From an uncultured Bacteroidales bacterium (GTDB taxonomy: Bacteria > Bacteroidota > Bacteroidia > Bacteroidales > Bacteroidaceae): 16,518 nucleotides of DNA. Under the pieces are notes generated by a model that had not been told where the DNA came from, made no database searches, and was given only the letters and a program-made list of their open reading frames with translations. Below are positions 7,587-14,789 of this stretch, in pieces. How positions within the stretch are numbered: position 1 is the first letter of the stretch; every line of letters begins with the position of its first letter. A program made the translations under genes and the position numbers. The DNA lies in contig CALBKR010000008.1 in NCBI GenBank assembly GCA_937896105.1, positions 1 through 16,518 on the forward strand. The letters are read 5' to 3'.

Positions 7587-7624
7587 CACCAAAGATAATT
7601 TATAAATCTTTAAAATTTACGATT

Positions 7625-7867
7625 ATGTCAGAAATTGAATCAAGAGTAAAAGCTATCATCATTGAGAAATTCGGTGTTTCTGAGTCAGAGGTTACTTCAG
7701 AGGCTAACTTTACAAACGACCTGAGCGCTGACTCTTTGGATAGAGTAGAGCTTATTATGGAGATCGAGGATGAGTTCGGTATCTCAATCCCTGAGGATCT
7801 GGCTGAGAAGATTGCGACAGTAGGTGATGCTGTCAAGTATGTAGAGGAGAAGGTTGCCGAGAAGTAA
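7625..7867 (+). CDS. acpP: Acyl carrier protein
   Basis: This small acidic four-helix carrier protein of 80 residues holds growing fatty acyl chains on a 4'-phosphopantetheine arm. The attachment site is Ser37 in the conserved DSLDRVEL motif (36-43). The start is [12 protein letters not shown] at 7625, giving the standard family length. A longer in-frame reading from 7490 would cover the promoter and is rejected. fabF follows after 34 bases. The acpP-fabF-rnc order is characteristic of Bacteroidota, and similar orders are found in many bacteria. Confidence 0.97.
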   Translation: MSEIESRVKAIIIEKFGVSESEVTSEANFTNDLSADSLDRVELIMEIEDEFGISIPEDLAEKIATVGDAVKYVEEKVAEK

Positions 7868-7901
7868 TATTCTCTTTCTCCCTGCACTCTAACAATTCTG
7901 T

Positions 7902-9164
7902 ATGAAGCTTAGAAGAGTTGTTGTAACAGGTCTTGGTGCCGTTTCGCCAATTGGCAATGATGTTCCCACAACGTGGGAAAATGCTGTCAATGGAGTGAGT
8001 GGCGCAGGACCTATTACTCGTTTTGATGCCTACCTCTTCAAGACCCAATTCGCCTGTGAGGTCAAGAATTTTGACCCCACAGTGGGAATGGACAAGCGCG
8101 ATTTGCGCAAGGTTGACGCTGACACCCATTATGGTGTGGCAGCTGCTGTAGAGGCTATAAATGACAGCGGTCTCGATTTTGAAAAGGTCGACTGCAATAG
8201 GGTAGGCGTGATATTCGGTGAAGGTATAGGTGGGCTTGGTGCTCTCGAAGACGAGACACGTGCTTTTGCACTCAATCAGGAGAACGGTCCACGCTTCTCT
8301 CCATTCCTGATAACAAAGATGATATCGGATATGACAACAGGTATCATCTCTATACGATATGGTCTTAAAGGCCCCAACTATGTAACTACATCGGCTTGTG
8401 CTTCCTCTTCGAATGCACTCATCGATGCTTACGACCAGATACGTATCGGCAGAGCCGATGTTATCATATCCGGTGGTGCAGAGGCTGCAATATGCAATAT
8501 CGGTGTAGGTGCTTTCAATGCTATGCACGCATTGTCGGTTCGCAACGACGACCCTCAAGGAGCCTCGCGTCCGTTCAGCAAGAGCCGCGACGGCTTTGTT
8601 ATGGCCGAGGGTGCAGCTTCGCTTGTTCTCGAGGAGTATGAGCATGCTGTGGCACGTGGTGCAAAGATCTATGCCGAGATTGTCGGTACAGGCCTTACAG
8701 CCGATGCCTATCACATTACGGCTCCCCACCCCGAGGGCGAGGGTGCATACCGCGTAATGAAGGCAGCGCTCGATGAGGCCGGTTTGCCGATAGAGAGCGT
8801 CGATTACATCAATGTTCACGGTACATCGACATATGCCGGTGATATCGCTGAGGCCAAGGCCATCAAGAACCTTTTTGGTGAACACGCTTACAAGTTGAAT
8901 ATAAGTTCTACTAAGTCAATGACCGGTCATCTTCTTGGTGGCGCAGGCGCGTTGGAGGCGGTACTCACAGTCCTTGCCATAGAGCACGGCGTGATACCTC
9001 CCACAATCAACCACGCCGACGGTGATGAGGACCCGGATATAGATTATGGTATGAACTTTACATTCAACAAGGCGCAGAAGAGGGATGTAAAGGTCGCATT
9101 GTCGAATACTTTCGGCTTTGGTGGCCATAACGCAAGCGTCGCTTTTAAGAAAATTGAAGGCTAA
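7902..9164 (+). CDS. fabF: 3-oxoacyl-ACP synthase II
   Basis: This enzyme of 420 residues condenses malonyl-ACP with acyl-ACP in fatty acid chain elongation, using the carrier protein encoded just upstream. The thiolase-fold KAS features are all present. The nucleophile is Cys166 in VTTSACASSS, the first His is 306 in NVHGTST, Lys338 lies in SSTKSMTGH, and the second His is 343. The C-terminal glycine-rich GFGGHNAS loop is at 405-412. After HGTST the usual Pro is Tyr311 (TSTYAGD), a small departure from the common 'TSTP.GD'. A long open frame on the opposite strand is a codon-usage shadow. The last 11 bases overlap the proposed rnc start. Confidence 0.96.
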   Translation: MKLRRVVVTGLGAVSPIGNDVPTTWENAVNGVSGAGPITRFDAYLFKTQFACEVKNFDPTVGMDKRDLRKVDADTHYGVAAAVEAINDSGLDFEKVDCNRVGVIFGEGIGGLGALEDETRAFALNQENGPRFSPFLITKMISDMTTGIISIRYGLKGPNYVTTSACASSSNALIDAYDQIRIGRADVIISGGAEAAICNIGVGAFNAMHALSVRNDDPQGASRPFSKSRDGFVMAEGAASLVLEEYEHAVARGAKIYAEIVGTGLTADAYHITAPHPEGEGAYRVMKAALDEAGLPIESVDYINVHGTSTYAGDIAEAKAIKNLFGEHAYKLNISSTKSMTGHLLGGAGALEAVLTVLAIEHGVIPPTINHADGDEDPDIDYGMNFTFNKAQKRDVKVALSNTFGFGGHNASVAFKKIEG

Positions 9165-9888
9165 CAGACTTTTCAGGAAGGCAATAGACAAGATAAGACT
9201 CCTGTCCCACAAGGACAGGGAGTCTTATTTGTTGTTATATTCAATCCTTGGCTATGTTCCACGCGACATCAAACTCTATGAAATGGCGATGACGCACAGT
9301 TCTACCTCGGGTGTGCAGAAACTCTCCTGCAATGAGCGGCTCGAGTTCCTTGGCGATGCGGTCATCAGTTCTGTGACAGCCGATTATCTATATTCTAATT
9401 TCAGCCGTGAGCGCGAGGGTTTCCTCACAAAATCACGCAGCAACCTCGTGTGTCGTGAGCGGCTCAATGAACTTGCCCTCCAGATAGGGCTCGACAAGTA
9501 TGTCAATGCCTGCGGGGTGGCTCATCAGCATAATAACTACATATACGGCAATGCTCTCGAGGCGCTTGTCGGGGCAATATATGTCGATAAGGGTTATAAA
9601 CAGTGCCGGCGTTTTCTGCTCGATAGGGTCTTCTCGCGTATCGATAATCTTGAGTCGGTGGTAAAGTCCGACAAGAACTATAAGAGCCGTCTCATAGAGT
9701 GGGGGCAGAAGAAGCACCTTGATGTCGAGTTCAGGATAGTTTCTGAAGAGCTCCGCAAAGAGGGAGTCTATTTTGTCAGCGAGGCTGTTGTCGATGGCAA
9801 TGTGTGTGGCGTGGGCGACGGCTTTTCAAAGCGTGAGAGCCAGCAGAAAGCAGCCCGCCAGGCACTTGCAAAATTGAAAAACGGCTGA
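9154..9888 (+). CDS. rnc: Ribonuclease III, probable TTG start
   Basis: This double-strand-specific endoribonuclease of 244 residues matures rRNA and structured RNAs. The signature NERLEFLGDAV is at 60-70, and Glu61, Glu64 and Asp68 match E. coli Glu38, Glu41 and Asp45. The second metal site reads NALEALVGAIYVDKG (133-147): Glu136 matches E. coli Glu117, but Asn133 stands where E. coli has Asp114. A dsRNA-binding domain fills about 175-243 (SRLIEWGQKKHLDVEF and SQQKAARQALAKL). There is no ATG ahead of the first conserved helix. The candidates are TTG at 9154, used here, or GTG at 9121 or TTG at 9118 deeper inside fabF. The overlap with fabF suggests translational coupling. Confidence 0.9.
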   Translation: MKANRLFRKAIDKIRLLSHKDRESYLLLYSILGYVPRDIKLYEMAMTHSSTSGVQKLSCNERLEFLGDAVISSVTADYLYSNFSREREGFLTKSRSNLVCRERLNELALQIGLDKYVNACGVAHQHNNYIYGNALEALVGAIYVDKGYKQCRRFLLDRVFSRIDNLESVVKSDKNYKSRLIEWGQKKHLDVEFRIVSEELRKEGVYFVSEAVVDGNVCGVGDGFSKRESQQKAARQALAKLKNG

Positions 9889-9892
9889 AGCG

Positions 9893-10261
9893 TCAGCGTC
9901 TGCTCGAGAGTGTTACGGCAGCCTTGAGCCTGTCTCCGCCCATTGGTGGTGTGTCCTTACACAAAGTTATCTCTACTGCAACAACCTGTCCGAACCGGTC
10001 GTACAGTTTTCTTGAAATCCTGTTGCATACATTCTCAAGCAGGTTTGCAGGAATCTTCATCTCTTCGCGTATTATTTCGTATACGTCAGCATAGTTGACC
10101 GTACCGTCAATTCTGTCGCTTTCGGCTCCGCTGCAACTTGCGATATCCAGCTTTATATCGATGGTGAACCACGCGCCTATTTCGCGTTCCTGTGGCATCA
10201 CTCCGTGGTGTGCATACAGGTGCACATCACGCAATTCTATTGTGTATTTCTCTATCTGCAT
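9893..10261 (-). CDS. folB: Dihydroneopterin aldolase (folate synthesis)
   Basis: This enzyme of 122 residues cleaves 7,8-dihydroneopterin to 6-hydroxymethyl-7,8-dihydropterin and glycolaldehyde in the folate pathway, as an octameric tunnelling-fold protein. Family motifs are the N-terminal RDVHLYAHHGVMPQERE (11-27) with the conserved Glu, DGTVNYADVYEII (52-64), LLENVCNRI (74-82) and the catalytic Lys102 in ITLCKDTPPMGG. It converges with rnc, with only 4 bases between the two stops. It lies about 60 bases downstream of nrdJ behind a strong hairpin. I see no clear promoter of its own, so it may depend on read-through or an undetected promoter. Confidence 0.93.
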   Translation of the reverse strand: MQIEKYTIELRDVHLYAHHGVMPQEREIGAWFTIDIKLDIASCSGAESDRIDGTVNYADVYEIIREEMKIPANLLENVCNRISRKLYDRFGQVVAVEITLCKDTPPMGGDRLKAAVTLSSRR

Positions 10262-10279
10262 ATCAGTGGGTAAAAATGC

Positions 10280-10305
10280 GACAAAGAGCCTATTGGCTCT
10301 TTGTC
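10280..10305 (-). terminator. Intrinsic terminator after nrdJ
   Basis: There is a perfect 11-base stem, GACAAAGAGCC (10280-10290) and GGCTCTTTGTC (10295-10305), with a 4-base loop. On the minus strand it is followed by GCATTTTTA, giving a T-rich tail. It lies 17 bases after the nrdJ stop and 19 bases before folB. Confidence 0.8.
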
Positions 10306-10322
10306 AGCTATCGTTCAGTCAA

Positions 10323-12854
10323 TTATCCGCATTTTGAGTATCCGCAACCCGGGCAGTGCAGGCAGCCCTCCTCGAAGATAAGCTGCTGTTTGCAGTTCGG
10401 GCATTTCTCGGCTGTGGATGTTCCGTCCTTGATGTATCGTTTCAGTGCACGCTCAACGCCATTCTTCCAGGTGTTGATGTTGTCCGATGCAAGTTCAAGT
10501 GATGATATGAGCTTGATTACCTGGTCAATAGGCATCTTGTATCTCAATACACCCGATATGAGCTTGGCATAGTTCCAGAACTCGGGGTTGAAACGCTCCG
10601 ACAAACCTTCGATGGTGGTCTTGTATCCAATCTTGTTCTCGAACTGGAAATCGTAACGTTTGGTGCCATCCTCGTTGGTGTGCTTTATGATGATGCCGTG
10701 TGTCACGTTCTTGGGCAATGGAATTCCGTCCTCGTCGTCCTGCTGGCCGGTGAATATCTCGTATGGCTCTCCGTTGAGCAGGCCGATGAATGCTACCCAT
10801 TTCTCCTTGTTGTTCTGGAAACGGACTACATCCGCCTCGAGTATAATCGGGCGTACCTCGGTTATAGTCGGCTTCATCTCCTCGCTCTCCTTCTTCTCTT
10901 TCTTGCTGTCGGTCGATACAAGGACACCTGCGCGTGAACCGTCGCGATACACCGTACAACCCTTGCATCCGCATTTCCAAGCAGTGATGTACAACTCGTT
11001 GACAAGCTTCTCATCCACATTGTTGGGCAGGTTGATGGTTACGCTTATCGAGTGGTCTACCCATTTCTGAATTCGTCCCTGCATCTCAACCTTGGCAACC
11101 CAGTCGATGTCGATCGATGTCGCCTTTGCGTATGGTGAGCGTGCTACAATGTTGTCTATCTCAACCTGTGAGTAGCGTTTTGTGGTGTCTATGCCGCTCT
11201 TCTTCATCCACTCCACGAACTTGTGGTGGTAGACGATGTACTCCTCGAATGTGTCGCCGTTTTCGTCAGTAAAGTCAACGTGTACCTCGGGATCGTTCGG
11301 GTTGACCTTCCTGCGGCGTTTGTAAACAGGCATAAACACGGGCTCGATACCCGATGTGGTCTGTGTCATTATGCTTACTGTACCTGTAGGTGCAATCGTG
11401 AGGCAGGCAATGTTGCGACGGCCATACTTCTCCATCTCCTCGTACAGGCTTGGGCAAGCCTCTTTCAGGCGGTTGATGAACGGGTTGTTTGCCTCGCGCT
11501 TGATGTCGAATACCTCGAACGCGCCACGCTCCTTTGCAAGGTTAACCGATGATGAGTATGCCGCGATGGCAAGTGTCTTGTGTATCTCCTCGGAGAAGGC
11601 TGTTGCATCCTCTGTACCGTAGCGCAATCCCATTGCAGCCAGCATATCGCCTTCGGCTGTTATTCCCACGCCTGTACGGCGACCCATACTGCTCTTTCGG
11701 TGTATCTTCTCCCAGAGTCTCTTCTCGGCGCCCTTTACCTCCTCGCTTTCTGGGTCACTATCGATTTTCTCCTTGATGGCCTCTATTTTCTCGAGCTCAA
11801 GGTCGATGATGTCATCCATTATGCGCTGGGTCTTTGCCACGTGCTCCTTGAACAGTTCATAGTCGAAATAGGCCTCGGGTGTGAACGGGTTCACGACATA
11901 TGAGAACAGGTTGATAGCAATGAGCCTGCACGAATCGTATGGGCAAAGAGGAATCTCGCCGCACGGGTTTGTCGACACGGTCTCGAAACCGAGGTCGGCA
12001 TAACAATCCGGAATTGATTCGCGTTTTATGGTGTCCCAGAAGAGTACGCCGGGCTCTGCCGATTTCCAGGCGTTATGTATAATCTTGCCCCACAGCTGTG
12101 CTGCGTCAATCTCCTTTGTATATATCGGCTCTTTTGAGTCGATGGGGTACTGTTGCCTGTATGGTGTGGCTTCGGTCACGGCCTTCATAAAGTCGTCGTC
12201 AATCTTTACCGACACATTTGCGCCGGTAACCTTACCTTCGGTCATCTTTGCGTCTATGAACGCCTCTGCATCGGGGTGTTTAATCGATACGCTCAGCATC
12301 AAAGCACCGCGGCGTCCGTCCTGGGCAACCTCGCGTGTTGAGTTCGAGTAGCGCTCCATAAACGGCACAAGGCCTGTCGATGTGAGGGCGGAGTTCTTAA
12401 CAGGCGAGCCCTTGGGGCGTATGTGCGAAAGGTCGTGCCCAACACCGCCACGGCGTTTCATCAGCTGCACCTGCTCCTCGTCAATACGGATAATTCCGCC
12501 ATACGAGTCGGCCTTTCCGTCCATTCCGATAACAAAACAGTTCGAGAGCGATGCTACCTGGAAGTCGTTGCCGATACCGGTCATAGGGCTGCCCGATGGC
12601 ACTACGTACCTGAACTTGTCGAGCAGGTCAAAAACTTCCTGCGCCGACATTGGATTCTCGTACTTTGCTTCAACCCTTGCAATCTCGTTGGCAATACGCC
12701 AATGCATATCCTCGGGTGATTTCTCATAGATGTTGCCGAAAGAGTCCTTTACAGCATATTTGTTGACCCATACTCTGGCGGCCAATTCATCGCCATTGAA
12801 ATAATCGAGTGACGCCTTGAAAGCTTCGTCGTAGGAGTAGTGCTTCTGTTCCAC
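10323..12854 (-). CDS. nrdJ: Class II (adenosylcobalamin-dependent) ribonucleotide reductase
   Basis: This enzyme reduces ribonucleotides to deoxyribonucleotides using adenosylcobalamin as the radical source, independently of oxygen. It has 843 residues. The redox cysteine of the first barrel strand is Cys106 in LSNCFVIG. The finger-loop active site is NPCGE at 296-300 (Asn296, Cys298, Glu300). The phosphate-binding region includes APTGTVSIMTQTTSG, with the barrel core through EPVFMPVYKRRRK. A WKCGCKGCTVYRDGS segment follows. The extreme C-terminus is a Cys-rich tail (from Cys818: CPNCKQQLIFEEGCLHCPGC) that probably serves as a zinc-ribbon/redox shuttle. No B12-riboswitch-like leader is seen. 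It lies in the same direction as dnaA, but each has its own terminator. Confidence 0.95.
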   Translation of the reverse strand: MEQKHYSYDEAFKASLDYFNGDELAARVWVNKYAVKDSFGNIYEKSPEDMHWRIANEIARVEAKYENPMSAQEVFDLLDKFRYVVPSGSPMTGIGNDFQVASLSNCFVIGMDGKADSYGGIIRIDEEQVQLMKRRGGVGHDLSHIRPKGSPVKNSALTSTGLVPFMERYSNSTREVAQDGRRGALMLSVSIKHPDAEAFIDAKMTEGKVTGANVSVKIDDDFMKAVTEATPYRQQYPIDSKEPIYTKEIDAAQLWGKIIHNAWKSAEPGVLFWDTIKRESIPDCYADLGFETVSTNPCGEIPLCPYDSCRLIAINLFSYVVNPFTPEAYFDYELFKEHVAKTQRIMDDIIDLELEKIEAIKEKIDSDPESEEVKGAEKRLWEKIHRKSSMGRRTGVGITAEGDMLAAMGLRYGTEDATAFSEEIHKTLAIAAYSSSVNLAKERGAFEVFDIKREANNPFINRLKEACPSLYEEMEKYGRRNIACLTIAPTGTVSIMTQTTSGIEPVFMPVYKRRRKVNPNDPEVHVDFTDENGDTFEEYIVYHHKFVEWMKKSGIDTTKRYSQVEIDNIVARSPYAKATSIDIDWVAKVEMQGRIQKWVDHSISVTINLPNNVDEKLVNELYITAWKCGCKGCTVYRDGSRAGVLVSTDSKKEKKESEEMKPTITEVRPIILEADVVRFQNNKEKWVAFIGLLNGEPYEIFTGQQDDEDGIPLPKNVTHGIIIKHTNEDGTKRYDFQFENKIGYKTTIEGLSERFNPEFWNYAKLISGVLRYKMPIDQVIKLISSLELASDNINTWKNGVERALKRYIKDGTSTAEKCPNCKQQLIFEEGCLHCPGCGYSKCG

Positions 12855-12892
12855 TTTTTAGAAAATTGAATTTGGTTTATAAGTTTTTCAAG

Positions 12893-12909
12893 TGCTCTTC
12901 GAAAGAGCA
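12893..12909. promoter_or_regulatory. Palindrome over the predicted nrdJ transcription start
   Basis: TGCTCTT (12893-12899) and AAGAGCA (12903-12909) are perfect 7-base arms around 3 bases. It lies 3 bases downstream of the -7 box, so it covers the expected +1 position and could be a repressor operator or a 5'-end hairpin. It does not match the NrdR box as I know it. Confidence 0.4.
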
Positions 12910-12912
12910 GTG

Positions 12913-12943
12913 CAAATTTAAAAATCATTTTCATAAATACCAA
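12913..12943 (-). promoter_or_regulatory. Bacteroidetes-type promoter for nrdJ
   Basis: On the minus strand TTG (12941-12943) is followed after 20 bases by TAAATTTG (12913-12920), matching the Bacteroidetes pattern. The leader to the nrdJ ATG would be about 50 bases. Confidence 0.65.
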
Positions 12944-13160
12944 ATATTTTCTTTTGCAACTTGTGTGTAAATTAAAAGTTTTCTAAAAATATTTTTAACA
13001 TATTGTAAACAAATGAGATAACTTTTTTAAAAGTGTAAAAAGTTTTCCAAAAAGAAAATCGACAGGAGAAATTTGCGATAGTGTGTTTCTTTTTATGACA
13101 ACGTGCTCTCTATTGTTGAGGCAGTTGATTTGCATATCAGTCAAAGATGGAAGCGTGCAT

Positions 13161-13205
13161 AAAAAAACGGCAGTGGCCGCGTCAATTGACGCGGCCACTG
13201 CCGTT
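13161..13205 (-). terminator. Strong intrinsic terminator after dnaA (40-bp perfect palindrome)
   Basis: Positions 13166-13205 form a perfect palindrome: arm AACGGCAGTGGCCGCGTC, central AATT, then the exact complement. On the minus strand it is followed by a run of Ts (As at 13161-13167 on the plus strand), 16 bases past the dnaA stop. The 18-base stem is unusually long and GC-rich for a terminator. Confidence 0.88.
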
Positions 13206-13221
13206 AACCTTCAGGTCTTAT

Positions 13222-14619
13222 TTATGCGCTTTGCAGCGAATTGTCAATCTCATTAAGTTCAACGCGGAACTGTTTGTCAGTGTCTGCAAGGTTCGTTATT
13301 GTCTTGCAGGCGTGGAGCACAGTGGCGTGGTCGCGGTTACCTATGTACTGGCCAATCTTGGAGGTGGACATATCCAGGTGCTTCTTTGCCAGGAACATTG
13401 CAACCTGACGCACGAGTACCACTTCGCGTTTACGTGAACGTGTATTTATTGCGCTGACCTCAATGCCGTAGTAGTCCGATACCTTCTTTATTATGTCATC
13501 GATGGTGATAACCTTCTTCTCATAGTTCGAGAAATCACCGAGTATTCTGCGTGCGAGGTTGATGTCGATGTCGGCGTTGTTTATGGTAGAGTGTGCCATA
13601 ATGGACACAACGATACCTTCGAGATCGCGGATACTTGCATTGACATTCTCGGCAATGTATGATATCACCTCTTCGGGGAACTTGAGCCCATCCCTGTAAA
13701 TCTTGTTTCGCAGGATGTTCTTGCGCAGTTCAAGGTCGGGCTTTTCTATTTCTGCCGTCATACCCCATTTGAAGCGTGTCAGTAAACGCTCTTCCATACC
13801 CTGCAGTTGTGCCGGTGAGCGGTCCGATGTCATAATCAGCTGCTTGCCGTTCAAGTGCAGATGGTTGAAAATATGGAAGAAAGCGTTCTGGGTCTTTTGC
13901 AGACCGGCAAACTCCTGAATATCGTCAATGATAAGGACATCAATGCTTTGATAGAATCTCATAAAATCATTGAAGTTCTTCTGGAGTATCGAGTCGGTAT
14001 ATTGTACCTGGAACAGGTGTGCCGATACATACAGCACGCGCAGCTCGGGGTGCAACTCCTTTATTTTAACACCAATTGCGTTTATCAGGTGTGTTTTGCC
14101 TACACCCGATGAACCGTGGATGAACAGAGGATTGAATGCCCTGCCGGGTTTGTCGGCAACACTTATCGCTACAGAACGCGACAGACGGTTGCTCACACCC
14201 TCGACAAAGTTGTCGAATGTGTACCTGCTGATGAGCATAGAGTCCAGCTCCTGTACAGCCTGCTGCATCGCTGCCGGTGCATTGTTGCCGCTGTTCGCGG
14301 TTCCTCTGCCTGGCGCAGTGTGGCTCTCCGTACCAACCTCCATACTCAAGTTGTTGTCTTTGTCGGTAAGTACGCTGTACATAAGCTGTGTGCCGTTGCC
14401 CATTACCTTGAACAGGGTAGAACGCAGCAGGTCGACGAAATTGCCCTCAAGGAACTCGTATACAAAATTGCTCTTCACCTGTATGGTGAGAGTGTTGCCT
14501 TCATACTTGAGCGCCTTGATGTCGGCAAACCAAGTGTTGAAGGTTGTTTCGGAGACATTATCGCGTATAATCTCCAAACATCTATTCCATTTTGTATCGA
14601 GATGAGTCGTCATCGACAT
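13222..14619 (-). CDS. dnaA: Chromosomal replication initiator protein DnaA
   Basis: This AAA+ protein binds DnaA boxes at oriC and opens the origin. It has 465 residues. Domain I starts [20 protein letters not shown] (11-30). A variable linker follows at about 90-125, rich in Gly, Ala and Asn. In the AAA+ domain, Walker A is GSSGVGKT (169-176) and Walker B is VLIIDDIQ (228-235). The C-terminal DNA-binding domain has the signature [20 protein letters not shown], in which the usual 'GGRDHSTV' core reads GNRDHATV. The start is ATG at 14619; an ATG two codons later is the only close alternative. A palindromic terminator follows. No convincing cluster of TTATNCACA boxes was found on either side, so the origin is probably not in this window. 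Confidence 0.96.
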   Translation of the reverse strand: MSMTTHLDTKWNRCLEIIRDNVSETTFNTWFADIKALKYEGNTLTIQVKSNFVYEFLEGNFVDLLRSTLFKVMGNGTQLMYSVLTDKDNNLSMEVGTESHTAPGRGTANSGNNAPAAMQQAVQELDSMLISRYTFDNFVEGVSNRLSRSVAISVADKPGRAFNPLFIHGSSGVGKTHLINAIGVKIKELHPELRVLYVSAHLFQVQYTDSILQKNFNDFMRFYQSIDVLIIDDIQEFAGLQKTQNAFFHIFNHLHLNGKQLIMTSDRSPAQLQGMEERLLTRFKWGMTAEIEKPDLELRKNILRNKIYRDGLKFPEEVISYIAENVNASIRDLEGIVVSIMAHSTINNADIDINLARRILGDFSNYEKKVITIDDIIKKVSDYYGIEVSAINTRSRKREVVLVRQVAMFLAKKHLDMSTSKIGQYIGNRDHATVLHACKTITNLADTDKQFRVELNEIDNSLQSA

Positions 14620-14783
14620 TTCGTGTTTTCTCTGTTTCTAATTAGGGGTGGGATTGTAAATGTGAAATGGAAATCGGGTTTTGGATTAATTATTGAATTA
14701 ATGCTTGCGGTCTGATGACGCATTGCCCGGTGGGGTTCCTTTCTTATCAATTCCTATGCAAATATCTATAAATAAAAATGAAA
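14620..14783 (-). other. Leader and upstream region of dnaA
   Basis: This stretch has no gene. Base composition falls from mixed to AT-rich toward 14,783. A small inverted repeat (ATTAAT at 14685-14690 and 14697-14702) is the only structure seen. It is still consistent with the Bacteroidales part, because the dnaA promoter candidate lies at its far end. Confidence 0.5.
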
Positions 14784-14789
14784 TTACAA
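14759..14789 (-). promoter_or_regulatory. Candidate Bacteroidetes-type promoter for dnaA
   Basis: On the minus strand TTG (14787-14789) is followed after 20 bases by GATATTTG (14759-14766), one mismatch from TANNTTTG. The leader to dnaA would be about 130 bases. It overlaps the last codons of the pilin-like reading frame, which fits the idea that those codons are not a real part of that gene. Confidence 0.45.

Larger units (their letters stand above)
12855..13221. other. Intergenic region between dnaA and nrdJ (367 bases)
   Basis: This holds, from high to low coordinate, the dnaA terminator (13161-13205), about 200 bases of AT-rich sequence without a believable gene, the nrdJ promoter (12913-12943), and a palindrome over the predicted start of transcription (12893-12909). 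The AT-rich part has two copies of AAAAGTTTTC in direct orientation (12974-12983 and 13038-13047), which may be chance in such biased sequence. No clustered DnaA boxes, tRNA or riboswitch were recognised. Confidence 0.6.

Noticed and set aside
7833..8885. A 350-codon open frame on the minus strand opposite fabF
   Set aside because: It is an antisense shadow of fabF codon usage: rich in Cys, Ser and Thr, with no recognisable domain, and it also runs into acpP.
12855..12912. Cobalamin riboswitch in front of the B12-dependent reductase
   Set aside because: The predicted leader is only about 50 bases, and I found no B12-box-like sequence or multi-stem structure.
12944..13160. Replication origin next to dnaA
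   Set aside because: The region is AT-rich, but no cluster of TTATNCACA-type boxes is visible here or upstream of dnaA.
12995..13198. A 67-codon minus-strand open frame between dnaA and nrdJ
   Set aside because: It begins inside the dnaA terminator hairpin and has no recognisable family.
13970..14605. A 211-codon plus-strand open frame opposite dnaA (and another at 14116-14715)
   Set aside because: Both lie antisense to clear dnaA coding sequence and have no domain or promoter of their own.
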